Source: [Phialemoniopsis] sp. UDSM-2020 (Eukaryota > Ascomycota > Sordariomycetes > Thyridiales > Thyridiaceae). From it: a stretch of 64,000 nucleotides of DNA. Below the pieces are notes generated by a model. That model searched no databases, was not told where the DNA came from, and saw only the letters and a program-made list of their open reading frames with translations. Positions 10,701 through 21,840 of this stretch are shown here, one piece after another (position 1 is the first letter of the stretch; every line of letters begins with the position of its first letter). The position numbers were made by a program, and so were the translations under genes. The stretch covers positions 2,108,001 to 2,172,000 of the forward strand of contig JAEILZ010000006.1 of NCBI GenBank assembly GCA_018873225.1, read 5' to 3'.

Positions 10701-12206
10701 TCAGCTACTGTTGCGCGCTACGAACGTCTCCCAAGGTACAAGATTCTGTCTCACCCAGCTGTCATCGTCTTCCAAATGCATGACCTCGCTCCAAGCCCTG
10801 ATCAGAGAACGCCAATAGCAAGTTTCGGCCGCCGGACTGAGATATCCCCTGCCCACAAACAAGTCTCTTTGCCTTGTAGCAATGCCCTCTGCTATGTCCG
10901 GATGATCTTCAAGCCAGCTCACCATCGCCTCCAGGTCTGACCAGTCTGGCGCTACGAATATCATATTGGCTTCTCCAGGTTGGTAGTGCACTGGCCAGAC
11001 TTCCTGCTCTCCAGTAGATGGTGTCCATGTCCTAGTTGCTACCCCGCTGTTCCTCAATGGCAAATCGCTAGAGAAGAGTGGGCGGACGAGATGTGTCGTG
11101 TGTTGTAGCCATGCGATGGGCGGGGATAGGAGCACACTCCTGCACATCTGGTGAAACTGCAAGCGTCCGCTATAAGTGATACCTTCGGTGTAAATAATAT
11201 ATTTGTACCTGCAAAAGTCTTCAATCATGAGAGCATTGCTGCCCACTTCGACAGGCATGCCCTTGTCACTTGTGTCATCATGCTGATGTGCCTCAGACTT
11301 GTGGTAGGTATAACTGGCCAGATGCTGCACATCCGACCAAGATGCGTTCTCTGTGGCCTTCAAGAGATCCACACGTTGGTGTGGATGGTGAGAGCTGCTG
11401 TAACTTTTCGTGCCTCGCCAGACAACCTTTGGCTTCTTCTCGGAGAAGGATAGATCAGTCTCGATCACGTCTATTGCAGCTGCTGCTCGGGAGAATGAGC
11501 CAATGAAAGGCAGGGGCCAGCTCCAGAAGGAGAAGTGTGGCATCAAGAATGCCCTAGTTATAGGCGGAGTGTTAGCCGAGGGAGCTGCGTATGCCGGTCG
11601 TGAATAGGAAAAGGCAGCCCCAAAAGGTTGATCCCGGATGTTGATGGCCAAAACCGTGTCTGGTAGCTCTTCTGGTGAAGTGACAATGGCTCTATCAATC
11701 TGATGAAGAGCTGCGGATCGAGCCTATATCTCCATCTTCATCAGCTTGCTATGGAAAATAATGGGCTTCTGCTGCAGGACGTACTTCGAACAACTCCGGA
11801 GACAAGACATCGGCATCTTCATGATGAATGATATAAAGCTGGTCGGCATTCGGGTTAGGGCCAGAGACATGATAGTTACACCTGCAATAGGCCATACCTT
11901 GTTATCTTTGATTTGTACTTGAAGAGGACCAAGTGGTCCGCCCCGTTTCAAAGCGAAGGGCCCTAGTGCAAGATTGTGATCGATATCTTTAGTCAGACCG
12001 GGGAAAGCCAGGTCACACTGTTGACGGTCGAGGCGTAGAGACTGGAGTAGTTGCTTAGCGGGCGGCTTATGTCCCGTCCTCGGAGTCGATGTCAACGAAT
12101 CGACGTGGTCGACTAACCACCGCTTGGTTGTGAGCCAGAACACTGCAAACGCGGTGAATATGGCTGTGGAGAGAAATACGAGCCGTTCATTCTGTCGTAA
12201 TCTCAT
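10701..12206 (-). CDS. GT90/CAP10-type glycosyltransferase, three exons
   Basis: On the minus strand the exons are 12206-11898, 11838-11785 and 11723-10701, all joined in phase 0, giving 461 aa. Residues about 9-25 form a single membrane anchor followed by a stem, as in type II Golgi proteins. The catalytic part carries the family motifs: PKVVWRG, then the EDFCRYKYIIYTEG region (nucleotide-sugar binding) and SGRLQFHQMCRSVLL. The small 54-nt middle exon (LYIIHHEDADV) is needed to keep the domain intact. CAP10-type enzymes transfer xylose or related sugars to fungal glycans; the acceptor here is unknown. It is shorter than many GT90 proteins. It is divergent from a second, longer GT90 gene at 13109-15025. 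Confidence 0.8.
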
Positions 12207-13108
12207 GGCCGTAAGCTACAGTTGGACTGCAAATGCCAGCTTGACTTTTCACGGCTCTTCAAGAGATCAAAGAGACATGACGAGAGGCATTTCAGGTCGC
12301 TGGCTGTGGACAGATTGGATCATCACTGCGGATAAAATCAATATATCGGCGACTCATGCCCCCACGCGGGACCTGTTACTTCTGCCCGGCACGACACTGT
12401 ACTTGTTGCCGTACTATGCATGCAGAGCCATAGGTCACTCTCAAAATAAAGCATGTGAACGCATGGCAGTCATTCCAAGCCCTTGGGTCATCCTTGGGTA
12501 TGATACGATGCTCTGCAAAGACTGCGGTTGTCGAATCGAAGGTTTCTGGAAAAGCCAAGGCGGCACGGCGGGTAAGCCCACATTTCATGTCACACTGAAG
12601 AAAGGAAGAAATTTGCGTCCTCGTGTTAGGGATGCTAATACTAGATACTTCTTTCTTGGCGATGAAATTGTGGATGCGGGTGTATCTTTTGATAGCTGAC
12701 GTGGCTGGATCATTGGGGTCCACCCTGAATTTAGGTGGCAGGCAAATCAACCCCCCTGCATGGATCTCGCTCTCCTTCACACATGGCATCGACCGAGTTC
12801 CAGTCGCAAAGAATGCTGGGGTAGCCAAAGCCAAGTCCACGAATCATTCCTGCATCGTCTCTTTTTTCCTCCCCTTCTCCTCATTGACAGCACCCCTCGC
12901 TCGCCATCTTGTTCGCCAATGCGACGCTGCCCTGGCTGAGATGTATTCTGGACAATAGTGTGCTTCTTCTGCGAGGAATCTTTGGTATGGGAGACATCTG
13001 GTCAAGCCATCGACAGTGCTGCCCCGTTTCTTGCCGACCTCCTCTCTGTCCTCCACCTCCACCACGACGGCCCGTGTCTCTCCAAGAGACACGGTGATCA
13101 GCATCCAC
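12207..13108. other. Shared divergent region between two GT90 genes
   Basis: No supported gene. Open frames on both strands have no domain and look incidental. The region probably holds promoters for both flanking glycosyltransferase genes. The last 100 bp are C/T-rich and in frame with the downstream gene but contain no ATG. Confidence 0.5.
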
Positions 13109-15025
13109 ATGTACAACTTCTATTCCTCCAAGCTGCGCCTTGGCAACGCACACGCCGCCATACGCTTTGGCTTCGTCGTTGTCTTGCTCACCATCGCCGT
13201 CACGAGCTTGCTCCTCTTTCGAGCGCCCACAGACACCTTCCGCCGACTGAGAACCTCACTCCCCTTCGGCTCGCCCTCGGTCGCACCTCCTGAATATCCT
13301 CCTGCCTACTACGAAGAGGTCCTGACGAAGAACCCCACGAGCTTCAAAACGCACCCTATCGATGATCTCATCGACGATGCACGGCGGATACAAGATTCGC
13401 TCCTAGCAAGGCAGTCGCGCGATGTCGCATCCGCCGCAGCGCAATATCGGGAGAGGCGAGGGCGCCATCCGCCACCAGGTTTCGACAAGTGGGTGGAATA
13501 TGCGCTGAGCCACAACTCGGTGATTGTCGAGCACTTCTTCGATCGCATATACCAGGACATTGCGCCCTTCTGGGCTCGTGAGCCCAAGGAGACCGCCCTG
13601 CGTGCGGCAACCTGGCATCACGTCGTCCGCGTGCGCAACGGCAAGGCAGAAGGTGTCGGCAATGTCGAGGGCCGGGTGCCCTGGCTGGCGCTCTGGACAG
13701 ACCTGGTCAAGGAGGCGGCCAAGTGGCTTCCCGATGTGGATATGCCCATCAACTACATGGACGAGTCTAGGTTGCTTGTACCTTGGGACGAGATCAACAA
13801 GTACGCCACGGAGGAGCGCGAGAAGAGAAAGATTACACCTGTCGACCAAGTCGTTACCAAGTCTAAGGGCCTGTCAGCGCTGGACGAGGAGCGAGGCGAG
13901 AAGGAGGCGTATGAGCCCGAGTGGATCAAGTCTGACTCTCCACGCTACTGGGATATCGCCAGGGAAGCCTGTCCGGCTGGCTCTCCCGGTCGAGACATCC
14001 CCGCGTTCACGGACTACTCTGGCGCGCCAGAGTTTCCCGCCGACTACAATCCGGGCTACGCTTACAAAGGCTACGTCAAGAACTTTACCGCTTCAAGCGA
14101 TCCATGCATCCAGCCACACCTTCGCGGCCTGCACGGCACTTTTATCGAGCCTCTCACCATGTCGACGACAAAGGAGTTCATCCCGCTCTTTGGCGGGTGC
14201 AAACTTCCCATGAACAACGAGATCCTCATCCCGGGTGCCATGTACATCACCCAAGACCCATTCTACTCGGGCGGTGAGACTCATGGGCCGCCATGGGAGG
14301 AGAAGGAGGCTAGTGTCGTGTGGCGAGGAGCTGGGTCGGGCGGTCGAAACAAGGCTGAGAACTGGCGACGCTTTCAACGCCATCGGCTGATCGAAATGCT
14401 GAACGGAACTACCGTGACAAGCATTGAGAAGGACAACGGCAAGGCTATGACGTTTGAGATGGCACCGCTGGCTAAATACGACTATCCTCGCCGCCGCCAG
14501 GGTACCATGGGCACCTGGCTAAGTAACCACACCGACGTCGGCTTCAACGACCTAAATTGCTTCCCCAGGGACTCCAACTGCACCTACCTCGCACCATACT
14601 TTTCCGAGAAGCCCAGTGTCCCCATGGCGCAGCAGTACGTCAGCAAGTTCATTCCCGATGCGGACGGCAACTCTTTCAGCGCTCGGTTCCGCGGCTTGCT
14701 ACTGTCCACGAGTCTGCCATTGAAGGCGACCATCTATTCGGAATGGCACGACGATCGGTTATTACCGTGGTTGCACTTTGCGCCCCTGGACAACACCTTC
14801 CAGGATCTGCACGCGGTGCTGGACTACTTCACTGCGGATGAACGAGGCGATGCCGCGGCGAGATACATCGCCGAGATGGGCAAGGCGTGGGGCGAGCGAG
14901 TCCTGCGCCGCGAAGACATGCTCTTGTACACCTGGCGCGTGCTGCTAGAATTCGCACGAGTCTGCGACGAGGACCGAGAGAAACTTGGATACATTGATGA
15001 CTTGAAGAACAAAAGGAAGGGCTAA
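13109..15025 (+). CDS. GT90/CAP10-type glycosyltransferase, long form
   Basis: A single exon of 638 aa. The start was taken as the first ATG in frame; 31 codons of open frame before it have none. Residues about 18-40 (RFGFVVVLLTIAV...) form a type II membrane anchor. A stem and helical region follow, then WLPDVDMPINYMDE, a KYDY/RRRQG segment, and the catalytic motifs EASVVWRGAGSGG, the KFIPDADGNSFSARF region and STSLPLKATIYSEWHDDRLLPWLHF. This is the usual order for fungal CAP10/GT90 proteins of the Golgi, which add sugars to capsule or wall glycans. Sequence similarity to the shorter neighbour is limited to the catalytic half, so the two are members of one family rather than a recent duplicate. 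Acceptor and donor sugar cannot be read from the sequence. Confidence 0.85.
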   Translation: MYNFYSSKLRLGNAHAAIRFGFVVVLLTIAVTSLLLFRAPTDTFRRLRTSLPFGSPSVAPPEYPPAYYEEVLTKNPTSFKTHPIDDLIDDARRIQDSLLARQSRDVASAAAQYRERRGRHPPPGFDKWVEYALSHNSVIVEHFFDRIYQDIAPFWAREPKETALRAATWHHVVRVRNGKAEGVGNVEGRVPWLALWTDLVKEAAKWLPDVDMPINYMDESRLLVPWDEINKYATEEREKRKITPVDQVVTKSKGLSALDEERGEKEAYEPEWIKSDSPRYWDIAREACPAGSPGRDIPAFTDYSGAPEFPADYNPGYAYKGYVKNFTASSDPCIQPHLRGLHGTFIEPLTMSTTKEFIPLFGGCKLPMNNEILIPGAMYITQDPFYSGGETHGPPWEEKEASVVWRGAGSGGRNKAENWRRFQRHRLIEMLNGTTVTSIEKDNGKAMTFEMAPLAKYDYPRRRQGTMGTWLSNHTDVGFNDLNCFPRDSNCTYLAPYFSEKPSVPMAQQYVSKFIPDADGNSFSARFRGLLLSTSLPLKATIYSEWHDDRLLPWLHFAPLDNTFQDLHAVLDYFTADERGDAAARYIAEMGKAWGERVLRREDMLLYTWRVLLEFARVCDEDREKLGYIDDLKNKRKG

Positions 15026-15699
15026 TTGGCTATCGTGCCTTGTGGGATTGGATGGTCCGTTTCTGGAATTATGAACGCATTTGCTCAAAAGCGTGAGCTG
15101 GCAGGTTACTGGCGTTTGGGAAGACGGGCACTCTTTTTTTGCATGTGGTGCCAGTCAATGCTATTATTTCTTCGCTGAATACCCGCATATGTATCTTTAT
15201 AGCATCGTCCAAATTTTGCTAAAGTAGACGAGCATGGCGAGCAATGTAATGTCGAATATTTATGAGATGATGCTCCTACAGAGAGACACACAGTGACTTG
15301 TCCCGTACCAGACGATTGCTGCGCTGGGCACGCACCTCACTCTCTCAGTTCCGAGTACAAGTGAATTGCTGCGAGTGGAGAACTTCCTTCATTTTCAGAG
15401 TGTCAACTGGCGCCAGCTGCAAGACGGATGCTGGCAGGGTCTGGACCTCCCGAAATGGTTCAGGCGAATGCTTGGCCTGGTTAGGGCTAGCGCCTGCAGA
15501 TGCTGCCTCACATTGCAGGCCATCAACCATTTTTGGTGCCCCACTTAACCCAATCAGCTTTTCGCACCAGCCGGTAGGGTTTTCAAGCCCTCCCGAAATT
15601 TTGAAGACTGAAGCAGGTGGACTTGGATTTTCTCTACGCCCAGTTGAAGATCGAGACAGACGACAACAACACCCAGTCCTTGGTCGCGAAACAGTCACA
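15026..15699. other. Intergenic region, 5' leader and promoter of eL13
   Basis: No supported gene. Short frames on both strands are incidental. The right part is the leader of the ribosomal protein gene. Confidence 0.5.
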
Positions 15700-16699
15700 A
15701 TGGTATGTTCAATGCCTACACCACCGTGATCGATAGATGATCGTATCAAGAATTAATTACTGACCTTGTTTCCCTCTCCAGGCGATCAAGCACAACAACC
15801 AGATCACCCACAACCGTTCGTACTCCCCCGCGCCCTCGACGTGAAGCGACAACTTCATCGACAACGCTTGCAACGCAGGGACACACGGCTGACTAGATAT
15901 TTTCAGACTTCCGAAAGGATTGGCAACGCCGGGTCCGGTGCCACTTCGACCAGGTACGCTTCGATTGATGGAATTTTCCCCGGGCTGTTGGAGAAAACAT
16001 GATGTTTTGGCGATGGGATCTCGCATTTGATGGATCAGGATCTGACATGATTTTCACTACAGGCCGGCAAGAAGGCTAGCCGCCGTGTCGCTCGTCGCAC
16101 CAAGGCTGCTGCTGTTGCCCCTCGCCCCGTCGACCTGCTGAGGCCCGTTGTCCGATGCCCGACCATCAAGTACAACCGGAGGGTCCGTGCCGGCCGTGGC
16201 TTCACCCTCACTGAGCTCAAGGTACGACCCATTCCCCGACGATTTAGGAAGGTTTCAGTCTTCCTTGTGGAAGGCCTTGGTGGCGATAGAAATGGAAGAG
16301 GAAAATACTGACGGAGGATCAAATTTTTAGGCTGCTGGTGTCCCCCGCCTTCTGGCTCCCACCATCGGCATTGCTGTCGACTCCCGCCGCCAGAACCTCT
16401 CCGAGGAGTCCCTCGCCCGCAACGTCGAGCGCCTCAAGGCCTACAAGGCCCGCCTCGTCGTCTTCCCCAAGAAGGGCAAGAAGCCCGCCGTCCCCGAGAA
16501 CGCCTCCAAGACCGTCGCCGCCGCCGTTCCCTTCGCCGCTGTCGCCAACCCCGTCACGGAGATCAAGAAGTCCGAGATGCCCAAGTCCGAGGGCAGCCAG
16601 TACACCAAGCTCCGCAAGGCCCGGTCCGACGCCAGGCTGCAGGGCAAGCGTGAGAAGCGGGCACGGGACGCCGCCGAGGAGGAGAAGGCCAAGAAATAA
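15700..16699 (+). CDS. rpl13: 60S ribosomal protein eL13, five exons
   Basis: Exons are 15700-15702 (the ATG alone), 15782-15815, 15907-15953, 16063-16221 and 16331-16699, giving 203 aa. The sequence has the conserved N-terminal [16 protein letters not shown] run, the [10 protein letters not shown] basic region, [13 protein letters not shown] and [12 protein letters not shown]. The tail is basic ([17 protein letters not shown]). It is a structural protein of the large cytosolic subunit. A coding first exon consisting only of the initiation codon, followed by two very short exons, is an extreme but known layout for ribosomal protein genes in fungi. All four introns begin with GT and end with AG, and every junction is in phase. 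Codon use is strongly biased to C-ending codons, as expected for high expression. Confidence 0.95.
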
Positions 16700-17207
16700 A
16701 CAACTTCTAGACGATGAGGGTTGCATGGAAAACTGGTCGTTGGGTTGGTCTGCTTTCGCGTTGCTCGGTATGAGGCTCGTGGTTTCCTATGGCTGTGTGA
16801 TTTGGGGGCAACGTTTTCTCAGGGCATGGTTCAGAAACTTTACTGCATCACGGATTTGCTAGCTGCGTTCAGAAAAAGAAATTAATGAATGCAAAATGGA
16901 AAAGCACGTCTCAGACCGGGTCCTTTGCGTGAGCCAGCTCACCCGCAAATTGTCTCTTGAGCATCAAAGTGTGGAAAAGGCGTATCTGAGGATAATTCAT
17001 TGGGATTCGAAAGATTTCTACGACCCGACATTTCGTCGTCGTTTGCAGATTGTGATGTGCATTGAGTGAGATGTGTATGACCTGTGACCTGCCCTCAGTT
17101 TGGGGCTTCGTAACGATTCATCGCGTTTCGTCTCTGTATTCTATCCTTTTCCCCTTCCATAACGATACCGATCCCCCGATCCATCCTCCAGTATGACCTT
17201 GCCCAGT
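16700..17207. other. Convergent 3' region between eL13 and the armadillo protein
   Basis: No gene seen. It holds the 3' untranslated parts of two convergent genes. Confidence 0.5.
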
Positions 17208-19644
17208 TCATCCTTGACGCCGCTCATGCAGCACGATCTCTCCACCCGCCCTGACCATCTCCTGGAAGATGCTGTACCTCGGCGGCGGCAGGTACTCGCA
17301 GTGGTCCCTAAGGATTTGAGCCACGAGCACCAGCCCGTTCTCCCGGTCGATCTTAGCCATGTTGGCCGCCTGCGCCGGGTCGACCTGCTGCGGCTCGAGC
17401 TCCAAGCCCAGACCGGCCACAGCGTCCGGCGTGCCGCCATTACTGCTGACCCCGTTTAGGACGACTTGCTGCTGATCGCCGCCCTGCGTCAGCGACAGAC
17501 CCGCCGACTCGCCCTGCAGGTCGTGCCCGTCGAGCATGTCCCTGCCCGTGACGGCCTCGACGAGGGCGCGGCAGTGCTCGAGCGGCTCGAGCACGCGGAT
17601 GACGACCTTGGCGCCGTCGTCGGAGCGGCTCATGAGCGCCATGACGAACCAGGCCTCGGAGCGGACGGTCGGGAATTTGGCCTGCGTGACGAGGAAGCCG
17701 AGCAGGCGGACGAGGTCGTGCGCGTGCGCGGCGTAGAAGCGCGCGCGGTTGGTGTTCTCGCCGGCTGCAGCAGTGCCGTCGCTCAGGATGGAGGCGTCCT
17801 GGGCCTGGCCCCAGTCGCCCGGCAGGAGGGGGGAGGTGGGCGCGGAGTGTAAGACGCGGCAGACGGCGGCGACGGCGCGCGCGGCCTCCATCTTTGTGGG
17901 CTCGGCGTCGGCGCGGGAGAAGAGCGACGACAGAACGTGCAGGTTGGAGCGGTCGTGGGCCGGGGAGGATGGGTCCTGGGACAGGGGCGCGCAGAAGCGG
18001 CCGACGTTGGGCGGGCAGTTGACGAGGAGGAGGCGGGTGAGGGAGACGGCGGCGAACTGCGTCTGGGGCTGGGCCGTGGTGGCGGACCAGAGGCGCGGCA
18101 GCATGTGCTGCGGCGCGGCGAGGAGGTGGGCGCCGAGGATGGGCTTGTTGGCCTGCGGGATGGCGAGGTTCTTGAGGAAGGAGAGGATGGCGTGGAGGAG
18201 CTGCGAGGGGGGCAGGGTGTCGCCCGTGGGGGGCTGGCCCGGCGGGATGCCTATGCGGCCGGTCGGATAGGGCTTGGAGAGGAGGGTGACGAGAGGGGCG
18301 TAGATCTGGAGCTCCTGGATCAAGAAGGTGCTGCTTTCGTCGGAGCGGGAGAGGTTTCCGAGCGCGAGGCAGGCAGCCGTCTCAAGGCCGGCGTAGCCGT
18401 AGCCATTGTTGAGCCAGCTGCGGAAGGTGTGCACGACTGCGCTGTTCAGGGGGTACTCCTGGGGAAATTCGGGGAGGGCCGACACGTCGGCGATAACCTG
18501 GACAAAGGCATTGCGGACCTGCTTGAGCTGGGCGGCCTCGTCCGGGTCGGCCTGGTCGACGTCGAACTGAGTGTACGCTCTGGAAAAGGCAGCCAGGAGG
18601 GTTGGTACGGCGTTGCGGCTGACCAGATCCTTCTGAAATTTCTCGTTGGCTAGATACGCGAGTGCCACAGAGGTGAGGGCACAGAAGTCCTCCAGGTCGA
18701 GAGGGATGGTGGAGTTGGTGGCCAGAGTCAGGAGGTGAGCCGGGGTGGCAGGGTCAGCTACTGAGGCTTCGGTGTCTAGGGAAAAGGTTAGTATGTTCGG
18801 ATAACAGAGATCGAAGACAGAGTAACAACGGACCTTGCACGGCTAAAAAGCCCAGCACCTTGCATACTATATTGAGAAAGGCCTGGCAATGCCTTAACCG
18901 TGGACCGGAAATGAGCTCGATGAAAGCTGAGCTAAGTCCGGCTTGAGATGCAGCGAGCTGCGCCGGTTCTGGAGTGAACATTGTCAGCACGTGTCTACCA
19001 AATCTTCGGACTGATGGCAATACACACCATAGTCGACACAAATGTTGTAAAGAACTGGTATCACAAAGGGGAGGATGGAGTCGTCAGCAAGCAGCCTGAC
19101 GATGGCAGGCAGACTGTTCGCGGCCAGAACCCGCGCTCGATTCTCATCTGTCTTCATGTATTAGCCACTGCCTGTGATCAAGATTCGATCTTTAATCAAC
19201 AGGCAAGTAAATACCTGTATCCGCGCACGAGTTCCCGATGACTCGCAAGACGTGTATCCTCAGGGGCTGTGACAGGTTGTGCACAGAGTTGACTCCGAGA
19301 CAGAAGTCCAGCAGTCCTGATGAGCCAATGAATGGTCTCCACGAGTCTGTGTTCCTGATCAGTACTGGTTTCTGTCCACTCCAGATAGATTGTTTAGGGT
19401 CCGTCCTGGGGGCAGCTTGGTACTCACCATCACGACTACCATCAGCAAGTTTCTCAATGACTGGATCCAGGCCGGAATCAGCAGTCGACCACAGCATCTG
19501 GCAAGTGATGAGACAATCCCTCAGCTGATGGGCCCTCTTCGTCTGCTCCTCCTGGGACAATATGATCTCTTCATCGTCATCGCTTCCAGAGTGGACGGGG
19601 CCTCGCCCGGCCGCAAACATGGCCTCGATCTCTTCGGGCGACAT
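17208..19644 (-). CDS. SmgGDS-type armadillo-repeat protein (RAP1GDS1-like), five exons
   Basis: On the minus strand the exons are 19644-19428, 19346-19215, 19147-19028, 18968-18834 and 18775-17208; all four joins are in the same phase and give 723 aa. The N-terminus is acidic (SDDDEEIILSQEE). The rest is a string of armadillo-type helical repeats, for example DENRARVLAANSLPAIVRLL, PLRIHVLRVIGNSCADT, GLETAACLALGNLSRSDE and QTQFAAVSLTRLLLVN. This resembles the SmgGDS/RAP1GDS1 family, which binds small GTPases with C-terminal basic tails and acts as a chaperone or exchange factor. Start at 19644 is the only ATG between an upstream stop and the conserved part, but the frame is open 24 codons further and an extra 5' exon is possible. 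Which GTPase it serves cannot be told. Confidence 0.75.
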
Positions 19645-21840
19645 GTTCAACAAACTCTCGGACAACGCCGTAAGATGCCCCACATCAGGGGGGTTTGCGC
19701 AGATTTGTATGTACACAATACCCCGACTTAGTGGAGTGTTTTACTTGATGAGATAAGGTAAATGGAAGTACGTAAAGGAAGGGAACGAACAAGGCACCGA
19801 TGTCAGATTCTCAGGCAGTTATCAACATCCCAGGCTGCCGTCACAAACAAGGCGCCGTTGGCGGAGGCGGACGGGAAGTTTTGGGACACTAACTCAAATC
19901 CGACCGATGGGCGCTTCTTATGGTGGAAATGCATGCAAAATCCGCTGAATTCTGCAAACTCCGGGTGCAGACACTCGCTAAATTCTGAAGAGTCCACTGG
20001 AACTTGCCACGATAAGAAAAGTTTTAGTGGATCCTTTTGCTGATAACGCGCTAAAGCCCCGCCAAAATCTGAATTAACACAGGGCGTGCGGGGTTCCTCA
20101 CTTGCTTGTAGCACGCACTCAGCCGCGCTCACGATAACTACCACAGCTTCACTTACAAAACTGCCTCTACGTGCACGTATCGTCAATGCTCACAAGCTCA
20201 CACCTCCAATATAGCGGCAGAATCTCCTAGGCGGTCAAAATATTTGTAGGCGGAATCAAGCGGCAAAACGCGTTTGCAGGTTGGGCACGGACCAGGCTTT
20301 AGTGATATATAACGACGCGTTGGCCGCCCGCCTCTCTCATCACTTTCCCTTCTTTTTCTCTATCCATATGCTTACTATGACTGATGAGTCTGGTGCTCAA
20401 GATTACCGGGCCATATGGTAGCTCGGCCTGCATTGCACAGCGCGGTTGCTGGCTACTCTTGTGAGATCTTCGGGTCTGGCACAGTCGTATTTTTTGGTTT
20501 CAACCATCCTTCGGGGTGACCTCTACAATCTTTTCCTTGTGATCTCTGCCTGGTAGCAGGGACATGAATAAAAGTGCATTTCTTTGACGTTCCTAACTCC
20601 CAATGCAGTACTCTCTGTCTTTGTAGAGTATGTCAAGTCAGTGAGACGTGGCTCGCTCATCAACATGGCATCAAATCATAATCTTGATGAGAATATGAAA
20701 AGATTACACCAAGAATAGCATGACAGTCTTCTATGAACTACTCAGTATAGCTCTAAATGTCCAACAATTGTAATCCCGCAGAAACTTGGAGGTTTAGAGT
20801 TAATCATCATCTAGACGCTTGAAGCGACCTTCTGCTTCTTTACTCCGATCATGACACTCGCCAGGAAAACCTCGCACGTATTCTCTCAAAGTAGTAACAC
20901 TAAGTCTGTAGTGGCATTAACACTGCTTTCACAATAATCTATCAGTCCCAACCGGGTGTTGTTTTGTGCAGTCGCGTCGCCTTCAAAGTGTAGCAACATA
21001 GGGGAGTGGCTTGATAAACAAACAAAGCAAAGCTTCTCAGAAAAGTCTGTACAACTTGGCATGGCTGTAAGCAGGCATTTTCAATGTATACTCATACTGA
21101 TGTAAGCTGGGCAACTTTGATCAAACTTTGATTCATGAAATGACCTCGATCTATTATACCGTTCATATCTTATATTTAATTTGTAAATTAAATAAAGCCT
21201 GTCATATTTTACAACCACCACCAAGCACTCCATATGCAGTCTTAACATATCAAGACAATGATAAAAATAACAAAAAACGAAAACACTCGAGATTTCTCCA
21301 TCTCTCAGGCAAAAGTCTCCAATACTTGCAGCTGTTCTCTATTTACAGTATCTAAATTGACCTGGGAGGTCAGGGGCTGGTCACTCGTCAACTTGACCTC
21401 CCGCAATAATCTGAGGGCAGTTTCTGAGGGTTTATAAATGCCCCTGAAATTAAGCATCTACTATGGGAACAAGAAACTGAAGATATCTAAATATGCCGAT
21501 TGCCGTTGCATCTACTGTATAACACATCGTGATGTAGGTCTAGGTGAGCTCCGCCGCAGCTGGCGCCGGCCCGCCAGCACCTGCCCTTTGACCGCCGAGC
21601 CCCAGCGGACCTAGGAAGAATCGGGAGAGCTACCCAGACCCAGAGTGACGGTGCTGTAATTGATAGGCCCAGTCAGCTTTAAAAAAAATCTCCTGACCAG
21701 ACAGACCACCACCTACACCCGGGCCAGCGGTACGAGAACCACCAACCGAAACAGCAATTCTCAACCATCGGGAGGACTGCTTGTTCAAGTTTTAGAAACA
21801 ATTGAACCTGTCCGCCCTTCTGGCACCTAGCCGATCCGCA
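19645..21840. other. Long divergent intergenic region, 2.2 kb
   Basis: No supported gene on either strand. The segment 20600-21360 is more A/T-rich than its surroundings and includes a 9-bp perfect inverted repeat (ATTTAATTT, 21174-21182 and 21185-21193, 2-bp spacer). No transposon ends or coding remnants were recognised. It probably contains the promoters of the two flanking, divergently transcribed genes. Confidence 0.5.

Noticed and set aside
12376..12840. 154-codon minus-strand frame between the GT90 genes
   Set aside because: No recognisable domain and it lies in a divergent promoter region.
21174..21193. Perfect 9-bp inverted repeat as a terminator
   Set aside because: It is A/T-only with a 2-bp loop, and such palindromes are common in A/T-rich fungal spacers.
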